Positions 1-6,058 of a stretch of 10,604 bases of DNA are shown here, one piece after another. Made by a program: the position numbers and the translations under genes. The stretch lies in contig JAITUD010000075.1 of NCBI GenBank assembly GCA_031286555.1, positions 1 to 10,604 of the forward strand. The letters are read 5' to 3'. The first letter of the stretch is position 1. Each line of letters opens with the position of its first letter. Below the pieces are notes generated by a model that was not told the origin of the DNA, did not search any database, and saw only the letters and a program-made list of their open reading frames with translations. Source of the stretch: Microbacterium sp. (GTDB taxonomy: Bacteria > Actinomycetota > Actinomycetes > Actinomycetales > Microbacteriaceae).

Positions 1-309
1 CTGAACGACATCGTGTTCGTGCAGTACCCGACCGCGGAAGACCCGGACAACGCGAACAAGGTCGTTCCGGAGTACGACGCCGCCGAGCAGATGTGGGCGG
101 CGATCTCGGCGAACAAGCAGCTCGAGATCACGCACAAGAACACCAAGAACGAGGGCGTCGTCGTCGAAGACACCCCGGCTGCGACCACGCCGCCGGCGAC
201 CGCGGACCCGGGTGCCACCGCCGCTCCCGACGTCGCGCAGCTGCCATCGTCGGTGAAGGGCAACTCGGCCGCGCAGCAGACCTGCTCGAACGGCAACGTC
301 CGGCGCTGA
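1..309 (+). CDS. LytR-CpsA-Psr (LCP) family protein, C-terminal fragment (5' end outside window)
   Basis: Frame 1 is open from the first base to a TGA at 307-309, giving 102 residues of a protein that begins upstream of the window. The catalytic LCP domain is not visible. What is seen is the post-domain segment (VFVQYP, then a QMWAAI helix), a Pro/Thr/Ala-rich linker and a C-terminal tail with LPSSVKG and TCSNGN. The next gene ends with the same series of elements (VFLQYP, AMWAAI, Pro/Thr linker, LPSNVKG, TCSNGN). The family assignment rests on this similarity, with about half of the residues identical over the first 40 or so. LCP proteins transfer glycopolymers such as teichoic acid or arabinogalactan-like polymers onto peptidoglycan outside the membrane. 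The exact substrate cannot be told. Confidence 0.8.
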   Translation: MNDIVFVQYPTAEDPDNANKVVPEYDAAEQMWAAISANKQLEITHKNTKNEGVVVEDTPAATTPPATADPGATAAPDVAQLPSSVKGNSAAQQTCSNGNVRR

Positions 310-356
310 CTCGCATCGCCAGGCGTGGGGCTGCCGTCCTTCGGCGGGCCCGCGGG

Positions 357-374
357 TAGGGTGAGGGCTACCCT
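357..374 (+). promoter_or_regulatory. Possible promoter -10 box and small inverted repeat ahead of the second LCP gene
   Basis: TAGGGT at 357-362 fits the actinobacterial -10 consensus TANNNT and would give a start near 369, about 43 nt ahead of the GTG. No convincing -35 box lies 16-18 nt upstream. The -10 overlaps a short inverted repeat, GGTAG (355-359) with CTACC (368-372), alternatively AGGGT (358-362) with ACCCT (370-374). The two LCP genes are 102 nt apart on the same strand, so read-through from upstream is equally possible. Confidence 0.3.
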
Positions 375-397
375 CCGACCCCGGCGAGGGCCGCGAC

Positions 398-403
398 AGG
401 AGG
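398..403 (+). promoter_or_regulatory. Ribosome binding site deciding the LCP start
   Basis: A perfect AGGAGG ends 8 nt before the GTG at 412. It selects that codon over the in-frame GTG at 325, which has no Shine-Dalgarno sequence and would add 29 residues unlike a signal anchor. Confidence 0.85.
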
Positions 404-411
404 TGCACCTG

Positions 412-1641
412 GTGGGTTCGAGGAGGCGGAAGCCGATCCTGCGGCACGGCCCGCAGCGCACACCCCGGGCTTTCGGACAGCTGATGTCGCTGGTCGGCAT
501 CGTCGTCGCGGTGCTGCTGGTGAGCACCATCGGCGTCGCCGCGTTCGTCGTCACCCATCTGGCCGGCACCGCCGCCGCGAACAGCGTGGCACTCGAGGAC
601 CCGGTCGAGCTCCCGCCCGACATCGGCGCCTGGGAGGGCGGCTTCGACGTGCTGCTGATCGGCATCGACAAGTGCGAGAAAGACATCGCGCACCTGTTCG
701 GCAAGCGCTGCAACGACAAGGAGCAGTCCGGCAAGCTCAACGACGTGGATCTGCTCGTGCACGTGTCCAACAACCCGCGGCGGGTCACGGTGGTCAGCTT
801 CCCGCGCGACATGATGATCGCGCAGCCGGAGTGCACCGACGAGAACGGCACCGTGCATCGCAGGACCAGCCGGGCCGCGGTGAACGAGGCCTACGGGCGC
901 GGCGGCCTGAACTGCGTCGCCAAGACGATCTCCGAGCTGAGCGGCCAGAAGGTCACCTTCGCGGCATCCCTCACCTTCGGCGGCGTGATCGAGATCACCG
1001 ACGCGATCGGCGGTGTCGAGGTGTGCCTGGCGAAGCCGATCGACGACCCCGACACCGACCTGCACCTGACGGCGGGGACGCACTCGCTCAAGGGGCTGGA
1101 GGCGCTGAACTTCCTGAGGACACGGCACGGGCTGGTGGGCGGCAGCGACCTGAGCCGCATCGGCAATCAGCAGCAGTACATGTCGAGCCTGGTGCGCAAG
1201 GTGACCAGCGCCGAAGTGCTCGGCAACGTCGGCACGGTGCTGCGTCTGGCCGAGATCGGGGTGAAGCGCTCCGAGCTCAGCGACAACCTCAACCCGATGC
1301 GGATCGCCCAGGTCGCTCTTGCGCTGAAGGACGTGCCGCCGTCGGACTACGTCTTCCTGCAGTATCCGGTGTTCGACGACCCGCGCGACAAGGCCAAGGT
1401 GATCCCCGACGAGGTCTCCGCCGAGGCGATGTGGGCGGCGATCGCGGAGAACAGGCCGCTGCAGATCACTCACCAGCGCGGAGCGCAGGAAGGTGTGGTG
1501 GATGCCCCGGGGCAGACCACTGCGCCGACGGCGCCGACGACGCCCACTCCCGGTGCGACCGGCGGCGCTGTCGACCTGCCGTCGAACGTCAAGGGACAGA
1601 GTGCCGACACCCGGACCTGCTCCAACGGCAACGGACGTTAG
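412..1641 (+). CDS. LCP family cell-wall glycopolymer transferase
   Basis: A 409-residue protein. A basic cytoplasmic N-terminus (RRRK, RTPR) is followed by one transmembrane helix at about residues 25-50, so the rest lies outside the membrane. The LCP domain covers about 78-265: FDVLLIGID (78-86), LND with D111, FPRD (130-133, R132), then LRTRHG (235-240), D246, R249 and QQQ. These match the family's pyrophosphate- and polyprenyl-binding Arg/Asp set. The Arg usually found in the RxD motif is Leu109 here. The domain carries cysteine pairs that could form disulfides (C88 and C100; C141 and C168). A Pro/Thr linker at about 365-385 leads to the conserved TCSNGN tail (C403). Known family role: moving lipid-linked glycopolymers onto peptidoglycan. 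It is a tandem paralogue of the preceding fragment. The specific polymer is unknown. Confidence 0.9.
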   Translation: MGSRRRKPILRHGPQRTPRAFGQLMSLVGIVVAVLLVSTIGVAAFVVTHLAGTAAANSVALEDPVELPPDIGAWEGGFDVLLIGIDKCEKDIAHLFGKRCNDKEQSGKLNDVDLLVHVSNNPRRVTVVSFPRDMMIAQPECTDENGTVHRRTSRAAVNEAYGRGGLNCVAKTISELSGQKVTFAASLTFGGVIEITDAIGGVEVCLAKPIDDPDTDLHLTAGTHSLKGLEALNFLRTRHGLVGGSDLSRIGNQQQYMSSLVRKVTSAEVLGNVGTVLRLAEIGVKRSELSDNLNPMRIAQVALALKDVPPSDYVFLQYPVFDDPRDKAKVIPDEVSAEAMWAAIAENRPLQITHQRGAQEGVVDAPGQTTAPTAPTTPTPGATGGAVDLPSNVKGQSADTRTCSNGNGR

Positions 1642-1651
1642 ACCCGGCGCA

Positions 1652-1695
1652 CGCAGAAACTTGCGCTCTGATGAAAGCAGTTGCGTAAACTTGCG
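1652..1695 (+). promoter_or_regulatory. Putative operator with three helically phased TTGCG repeats (autoregulation)
   Basis: TTGCG occurs three times in the same orientation at 1661, 1681 and 1691, that is, spaced 20 and 10 bases, so all face the same side of the helix. A longer direct repeat, AAACTTGCG, occurs at 1657-1665 and 1687-1695, exactly 30 bases apart. CGCA at 1652-1655 and TGCG at 1662-1665 also form a small inverted repeat. The octamer TTGCGTAA (1681-1688) recurs exactly in the promoter of the downstream sugar operon (2793-2800). The repeats overlap the predicted -10 and start codon, so binding would repress the regulator's own gene. Streptomyces MalR-type regulators are known to act at directly repeated CTTGCAG-like heptamers; the resemblance is mine to infer. 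Confidence 0.55.
1661..1691 (+). promoter_or_regulatory. Predicted leaderless promoter of the LacI-family regulator gene
   Basis: TAAACT at 1686-1691 fits a -10 box. Counting 12 nt from its first base puts the transcription start at 1698, exactly the A of the ATG. No Shine-Dalgarno sequence precedes this ATG, which agrees with a leaderless mRNA, a common type in actinobacteria. A possible -35 box is TTGCGC at 1661-1666, with a long 19-nt spacer, so the -35 assignment is weak. Confidence 0.5.
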
Positions 1696-1697
1696 TC

Positions 1698-2705
1698 ATG
1701 TCTAAGCGTCTGGCCGAGGTTGCCCGCAAGGTCGGTGTGAGCGAGGCGACCGTCAGTCGCGTACTCAACGACAAGCCCGGGGTCTCGGATTCCACGCGGC
1801 AGGCGGTGCTCACCGCACTCGATGTGCTCGGCTATGAGCGGCCGACCAAGCTCCGTGGCGAGCGGGCCCGCCTGGTCGGACTGGTCCTGCCCGAGCTGCA
1901 GAACCCGATCTTCCCCGCGTTCGCAGAGGTCATCGGCGGTGGGCTGACGCAGGCCGGCTACACGCCGCTGCTGTGCACGCAGAGCGCCGGCGGGGTGACC
2001 GAGTCCGACTACGTCGACCTCCTGCTCGCCCAGCAGGTGTCCGGGGTCGTGTTCCTGGGCGGCAACTACACCCAGGCGGATGCTCCGCACGAGCACTACG
2101 CGCGGCTCAAGGCCGTGAACCTCCCCACGGTCATGGTCAACGCGAGGATCCCGGAGCTCGAGTTCCCGACCGTGTCCACCGATGACGTCGCGGCCGCCGA
2201 GCAGGCCGTGCTGCACGTGCATCAACTCGGACACCGCAGGATCGGCCTCGTCCTCGGCCCCGCCGACCACCTGCCGTCGCAGCGGAAGGCCGCCGGCGCG
2301 CGGGCCGCTCTCGAACGACTGGGCGGGGCCCTGGATGAGGGGCTGATCGCGCGCGGCCTGTATTCGCTGGAGTCCGGGCAGGCCGGGGCGGCGCGATTGA
2401 TCGCCGCCGGTGCGACGGCCCTGGTGTGCGCGAGTGACCCCCTGGCGCTCGGGGCCGTCCGCGCTGCGCGCCGTGCGGGGCTGCGCGTGCCCGAGGACGT
2501 CAGCGTCGTGGGCTTCGACGATTCCGCACTGATGGGCTGCACCGAGCCCCCGCTGACCACGGTCCGCCAGCCGATCGAGGCGATGGGTCGGGCGGCGATC
2601 GACCTGCTGCTCTCGCAGATCGCGGGCGGGTCCGAGTCCGGCACCGAGCTGCTCTTCGAACCGGAGCTGGTGCTGCGGTCGTCGACGGGGCCCACCCGGG
2701 TCTGA
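1698..2705 (+). CDS. LacI-family transcriptional regulator, probably alpha-glucoside responsive
   Basis: A 335-residue protein, the usual LacI/GalR length. The N-terminal helix-turn-helix is at about residues 4-24 (RLAEVARKVGVSEATVSRVL), followed by NDKPGVSDSTR and a hinge around 47-60. The periplasmic-binding-protein-like effector domain runs from LVGLVLPELQNPIF (59-72) to the end, with VPEDVSVVGFDD and the TTVRQP stretch typical of the family. The ATG at 1698 gives the helix-turn-helix its normal position, although no ribosome binding site precedes it. It lies directly upstream of a GH13 glucosidase and ABC sugar genes on the same strand, with its own promoter. It probably represses that operon until an imported alpha-glucoside or its product binds. 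The inducer cannot be read from the sequence. Confidence 0.93.
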   Translation: MSKRLAEVARKVGVSEATVSRVLNDKPGVSDSTRQAVLTALDVLGYERPTKLRGERARLVGLVLPELQNPIFPAFAEVIGGGLTQAGYTPLLCTQSAGGVTESDYVDLLLAQQVSGVVFLGGNYTQADAPHEHYARLKAVNLPTVMVNARIPELEFPTVSTDDVAAAEQAVLHVHQLGHRRIGLVLGPADHLPSQRKAAGARAALERLGGALDEGLIARGLYSLESGQAGAARLIAAGATALVCASDPLALGAVRAARRAGLRVPEDVSVVGFDDSALMGCTEPPLTTVRQPIEAMGRAAIDLLLSQIAGGSESGTELLFEPELVLRSSTGPTRV

Positions 2706-2707
2706 AG

Positions 2708-2769
2708 CCGCCCGAGAACGGCCCGCACGCGATGCGGTGCCGCTCGTTCGTGGTGCCCGCTCTCGGCGG
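2708..2769 (+). terminator. Possible terminator or branched stem-loop after the regulator gene
   Basis: Three nt after the stop, CCGCCCGAGA (2708-2717) can pair with TCTCGGCGG (2761-2769), leaving one bulged C. Inside it sits a second hairpin in which GGCCCGCA (2720-2727) pairs with TGCGGTGCC (2733-2741), with a 5-nt loop and one bulge. There is no U-tract, so this is not a classical intrinsic terminator, but its place between regulator and operon promoter suits one. Confidence 0.4.
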
Positions 2770-2790
2770 ATGCGCCATACATCATCAGAG

Positions 2791-2821
2791 ATTTGCGTAA
2801 TTTAATTCAACTCTTGCAAAT
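2791..2821 (+). promoter_or_regulatory. Putative LacI-family operator overlapping the operon promoter
   Basis: This lies in an AT-rich island (about 2780-2821). It contains TTGCGTAA (2793-2800), identical to the octamer ahead of the regulator gene, and CTTGCAAA (2813-2820). The first TTGC and the second lie 21 bases apart. ATTTGC (2791-2796) and GCAAAT (2816-2821) also form a perfect 6-bp inverted repeat with a 19-nt spacer. The right half overlaps the -35 box, so binding there would block RNA polymerase. Confidence 0.6.
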
Positions 2822-2842
2822 GCTCGTAGGGAAAGCTACATT
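2814..2842 (+). promoter_or_regulatory. Promoter of the alpha-glucoside operon
   Basis: TTGCAA (2814-2819) as the -35 and TACATT (2837-2842) as the -10 are separated by exactly 17 nt, which is optimal spacing for a housekeeping sigma factor. The predicted start is near 2849, giving a leader of about 27 nt that contains the GAGGAG ribosome binding site. The -35 is itself one of the putative operator half-sites. Confidence 0.6.
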
Positions 2843-2865
2843 CGGATCACCCGCTCATCGATGAC

Positions 2866-2871
2866 GAGGAG
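2866..2871 (+). promoter_or_regulatory. Ribosome binding site favouring the GTG start of the glucosidase
   Basis: GAGGAG ends 4 nt before the GTG at 2876. The in-frame ATG at 2861 has no such site and would lie only about 12 nt from the predicted transcript start. The spacing of 4 nt is short, so the choice is probable rather than certain. Confidence 0.55.
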
Positions 2872-2875
2872 TTCC

Positions 2876-4528
2876 GTGGACACCGAGGTTCCGCCGATCC
2901 CATCCGCCCCGCCCGTGACCGTTCCCGAGGACGCCGGCTGGTGGCGCACCGCCGTGATCTACCAGGTCTACGTGCGCAGCTTCGCGGACGGCGACGGCGA
3001 CGGCACCGGCGACCTCGCCGGGGTCCGGTCCCGCCTCGGCTACCTCCGAGACCTCGGCGTCGACGCCATCTGGTTCACGCCCTGGTACCCCAGCCCCCTC
3101 GCCGACGGCGGCTACGACGTCGCCGACTACCGCGACATCGACCCGCGGTTCGGCAGCCTCGCGGAGGCCGAGCTGCTCATCGCAGAGGCGCTGGCGCTCG
3201 GCATCCGCACGATCGTCGACATCGTGCCCAACCATGTCTCGGAGCAGCACGAATGGTTCCGCAGCGCGCTGCAGGCCGGTCCCGGCAGCCCGGAGCGGGA
3301 GCGGTTCTGGTTCCACCCCGGGCGAGGCGAGGACGGGGCCGGCATCCCGACCGACTGGGTCTCCAGCTTCCAGGGCGAGACGTGGACGCGCACGGTCGAT
3401 GCCGACGGGCGCCCCGGTGAGTGGTACCTGCACCTGTTCACTGCGCAGCAGCCCGACCTCAACTGGAACCACCCCGACGTGCGCCGCGAGCCCGAGAACA
3501 TCCTGCGGTTCTGGTTCGACCGCGGAGTCGCCGGCGTACGGATCGACTCCGCCGCGATGCCGGTGAAGGACCCCGCCCTGCCGTCGCTGCCCGGCGAGGA
3601 CGCCGCACCGGGCACGCATCCCCACATCGACAGGGACGAGCTGCACGAGATCTACCGCGGCTGGCGCTCTGTCGCGGAGGAGTACCCCGGCGAACGCGTG
3701 CTGGTCGGCGAGGTCTGGCTGGAGGATGCCGCGCGCTTCGCGCGCTACCTGCGCCCGGACGAGATGCACACCGCCTTCAACTTCGACTTCATGACCCAGC
3801 CGTGGAGTGCGCGGGCGATGCGGGCCAGCATCGAGCGCACCCTCGCCGCGCACGAGCCCATCGGCGCTCCCGCCACCTGGGTGCTCTCCAACCACGACGT
3901 CACCCGTCCGGTGACGCGGTACGGCCGTGCCGACTCGGGCTTCGCCTTCGAGCGCAAGCGCTTCGGCACCCCGACCGACCTGGAGCGCGGCACCCGTCGT
4001 GCCAGGGCCGCCGCGCTGCTCGTGGCGGCCCTGCCCGGCAGCCTGTACATCTATCAGGGCGACGAACTGGGCCTGCCCGAGGTCGAGCTCCCGCGCGAGG
4101 TGCTGCAGGATCCGATGCACTTCCGCTCCCAGGGGGTCGACCCGGGACGCGACGGATGCCGGGTGCCGCTGCCTTGGTCGGGCACCGCATCACCCTACGG
4201 GTTCGGAGGCACGCCGTGGCTTCCCCAGCCGGGGGACTGGGGCGGTCTGACGGCGGAGGCTCAGCAGCGCGACCCCGGTTCGATGCTGGCGCTGTATCGC
4301 TCGGCCATCGCGCTGCGGCGCGATCTCTCAGATTTCTCCGACCAGAGCCTGACCTGGCTGGAGCTCGGTGCCGACGTGCTCGCCTTCCGCCGCGGGGAGT
4401 CGACGATCTGCGTCACGAATCTCTCCGGCAGCCCGATCCCCGTCCCCGCCCATCGCGAGGTGCTGCTGTCCAGCGCCCCGACGACGGGAGCCCTCGAACC
4501 CGACACCACCCTCTGGCTCGCACTCTGA
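2876..4528 (+). CDS. GH13 alpha-glucosidase (oligo-1,6-glucosidase / maltase type), cytoplasmic
   Basis: A 550-residue protein from the GTG; the ATG at 2861 would add 5. It opens with WWRTAVIYQVYVRSF and DGDGTGDL, typical of GH13 alpha-glucosidases; a short, calcium-site-like Asp/Gly run is part of this. The four GH13 regions are present: DIVPNH (about 115-120); GVRIDS with the nucleophile D224; LVGEVW with the acid/base E279; and NHD with the transition-state stabiliser D341. A C-terminal beta domain follows, ending in a short all-beta tail. No signal peptide or membrane helix is seen, so it should act in the cytoplasm on imported alpha-linked gluco-oligosaccharides, releasing glucose. It is first in the operon, ahead of the transporter genes, which supports a joint uptake-and-cleavage pathway. 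Whether it prefers alpha-1,4, alpha-1,6 or sucrose/trehalose-type linkages cannot be decided here. Confidence 0.92.
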   Translation: MDTEVPPIPSAPPVTVPEDAGWWRTAVIYQVYVRSFADGDGDGTGDLAGVRSRLGYLRDLGVDAIWFTPWYPSPLADGGYDVADYRDIDPRFGSLAEAELLIAEALALGIRTIVDIVPNHVSEQHEWFRSALQAGPGSPERERFWFHPGRGEDGAGIPTDWVSSFQGETWTRTVDADGRPGEWYLHLFTAQQPDLNWNHPDVRREPENILRFWFDRGVAGVRIDSAAMPVKDPALPSLPGEDAAPGTHPHIDRDELHEIYRGWRSVAEEYPGERVLVGEVWLEDAARFARYLRPDEMHTAFNFDFMTQPWSARAMRASIERTLAAHEPIGAPATWVLSNHDVTRPVTRYGRADSGFAFERKRFGTPTDLERGTRRARAAALLVAALPGSLYIYQGDELGLPEVELPREVLQDPMHFRSQGVDPGRDGCRVPLPWSGTASPYGFGGTPWLPQPGDWGGLTAEAQQRDPGSMLALYRSAIALRRDLSDFSDQSLTWLELGADVLAFRRGESTICVTNLSGSPIPVPAHREVLLSSAPTTGALEPDTTLWLAL

Positions 4529-4578
4529 GCCGGCGCTCCCCGGAGCACAGCAGTCACAACCGCACACCCCCTGCAATC

Positions 4579-4605
4579 ACGGGACGAGCCGATCCGGCAT
4601 CCCGT
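4579..4605 (+). other. Small stem-loop between the glucosidase and binding-protein genes
   Basis: ACGGGA (4579-4584) pairs with TCCCGT (4600-4605), and within it CCG (4589-4591) can pair with CGG (4595-4597). It ends 4 nt before the ribosome binding site of the binding-protein gene. It could be an mRNA processing or stability element; the pairing is modest and it may be chance in GC-rich DNA. Confidence 0.3.
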
Positions 4606-4623
4606 CCATGGAAGGAAAAGACG

Positions 4624-5985
4624 ATGAAGTCAACACGCATCCTCGTCGCGGGCATCGCCGTGCTCGCGACGGTCGGCGCCCTCGCCGGCTGCTCCAGCGG
4701 CCCCGCGGACAGCGGCGGCAAGACGCAGCTGCGCGTGGCCACGTTCCCGCCCGGTGCCGATGCCGCGGCCTACAAGGCGTTCGCCGACCAGGAGAAGCAG
4801 TTCGAGAAGGAGCATCCCGACATCGACATCATCGGCGTCGAGTACGAGTGGAAGGGCCCGACCTTCGCCGTGCAGCTCGCCGGAGGCAGCCTTCCCGACG
4901 TCTTCACCGTGCCGTTCACCGACACGAAGACGCTGCTCGAGAACGGCCAGCTCACCGACGTCACCGCCGCGATGAAGAAGCTCGGGTACGAGGACAAGTT
5001 CAATCCGGTGATCCTCGACGGTGTCACCGGATCGGACGGGAAGATCTACGGCTTCCCCCGACAGGCCTACGCGATGGGGCTGCACTACAACCGCGATCTG
5101 TTCACCGCGGCGGGGCTCGACCCGGACGAACCGCCGACCACGTGGGACGAGATCCGGGCCGATGCCAAGACCATCGCGGCGAAGACCGGCAAGGCCGGCT
5201 ACGCGCAGATGGCGGCCAACAACACGGGCGGCTGGCAGCTGACCGCCGCCACGGTCGCCCGCGGCGCGCGTACCCAGACCGACAAGGAGGACGGCTCCGC
5301 CACCTCGACGGTCGACAACGACGCGACGAAGGCCGCGCTGCAGTTCCTGCATGACGTGCGCTGGGAGGACAAGGCGTTCGGGTCCAAGTTCGACCTGGAC
5401 TGGGGCACGATCAACCAGGAGTTCGCCGCGGGAAACCTCGGCATGTACACCTCGGGGTCGGACGTATACACGGCACTGGTGCGGGACTTCGGGATGAAGC
5501 CGGAGCAGTACGGCCTGGCCGTGGTGCCGGTGGAGGGCGATGATCCCGGCACGCTCGGCGGCGGCGATGTCGCCGTGATCAGCCCGAAGGCGGACCAGGC
5601 GAAGAAGGATGCCGCGGTCACCTGGATCGACTGGTACTACATGCAGAAGCTGATGGACAAGGATGCCGCGATCACCGACGCGAAGACGCTCGCGGATTCC
5701 GGCCAGGCGGTCGGCACCCCCCTGCTGCCCGTGCTGAGCCGCGAGCAGTACGAGCAGTCGCTGACCTGGATCGAGCCGTACATCAACGTGCCGCGCGACC
5801 AGATGACGCCGTTCACCGACAGCATCTGGGACCAGACCCCGGTGGGCGAGCCCAAGAAGAAGACGCAGGAGGTGTATGCGCTCCTCGACACCGTCGTGCA
5901 GACCGTGCTCACCCAGAAGGACGCCGACATCGACGCCCTGCTGCAGAAGGCGCAGACCGACGCGCAGGCGCTGCTGGACCAGTGA
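4624..5985 (+). CDS. ABC transporter sugar-binding lipoprotein (family 1, CUT1)
   Basis: A 453-residue protein, normal for the family. The signal peptide MKSTRILVAGIAVLATVGALAGC has a basic start, a hydrophobic core and a lipobox LAGC (20-23), so C23 should be lipidated and the protein anchored on the outer face of the membrane. The mature part shows the family 1 solute-binding layout: QLRVATFPPG, then an alpha/beta lobe with GGSLPDVFTV, the YGFPRQ and LHYNRDLF segments, PPTTWDE, and aromatic residues likely to stack on sugar. The ATG at 4624 has the ribosome binding site GGAAGGA (4610-4616) 7 nt upstream. It captures the sugar for the two permeases that follow. The glucosidase upstream suggests an alpha-glucoside ligand such as maltose, isomaltose or trehalose, which is an inference from context only. 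Confidence 0.92.
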   Translation: MKSTRILVAGIAVLATVGALAGCSSGPADSGGKTQLRVATFPPGADAAAYKAFADQEKQFEKEHPDIDIIGVEYEWKGPTFAVQLAGGSLPDVFTVPFTDTKTLLENGQLTDVTAAMKKLGYEDKFNPVILDGVTGSDGKIYGFPRQAYAMGLHYNRDLFTAAGLDPDEPPTTWDEIRADAKTIAAKTGKAGYAQMAANNTGGWQLTAATVARGARTQTDKEDGSATSTVDNDATKAALQFLHDVRWEDKAFGSKFDLDWGTINQEFAAGNLGMYTSGSDVYTALVRDFGMKPEQYGLAVVPVEGDDPGTLGGGDVAVISPKADQAKKDAAVTWIDWYYMQKLMDKDAAITDAKTLADSGQAVGTPLLPVLSREQYEQSLTWIEPYINVPRDQMTPFTDSIWDQTPVGEPKKKTQEVYALLDTVVQTVLTQKDADIDALLQKAQTDAQALLDQ

Positions 5986-5991
5986 CGACGA

Positions 5992-6024
5992 CCGGGGCGA
6001 GCCGGTTCCACCGGCCCGCCCCGG
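5992..6024 (+). terminator. Strong intra-operon stem-loop after the binding-protein gene
   Basis: Starting 6 nt after the stop codon, 5992-6005 pairs with 6011-6024: 13 base pairs, almost all G-C, with one A-C mismatch (6000/6016) and a 5-nt loop UUCCA. The following bases (CUCUUCACC) do not form a U-tract. Such hairpins after the binding-protein gene are known in sugar ABC operons (for example malE-malF). There they protect the upstream message or cause partial termination, so that binding protein is made in excess over permeases. Confidence 0.65.
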
Positions 6025-6058
6025 CTCTTCACCCGATACGCACAGCAGGAGAGGCACG

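Noticed and set aside
325..411. Longer N-terminus for the LCP protein from the GTG at 325
   Set aside because: No ribosome binding site precedes it, and the perfect AGGAGG before the GTG at 412 gives a normal signal-anchor topology.
1652..1700. Repeats ahead of the regulator gene as the start of a CRISPR or other array
   Set aside because: The repeat unit is only 5-9 bases with three copies and no regular spacers; operator half-sites explain it better.
2855..4120. Long open frame on the minus strand opposite the glucosidase gene (421 codons)
   Set aside because: Such antisense frames are common in GC-rich genes. It shows no family motifs, while the plus strand has all GH13 catalytic regions.
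3421..4623. Upstream in-frame extension of the binding-protein gene through the glucosidase coding region
   Set aside because: The stretch is an out-of-frame reading of the GH13 gene with an Arg/Ala/Pro-rich composition. The lipoprotein signal at 4624 with a good ribosome binding site marks the true start.
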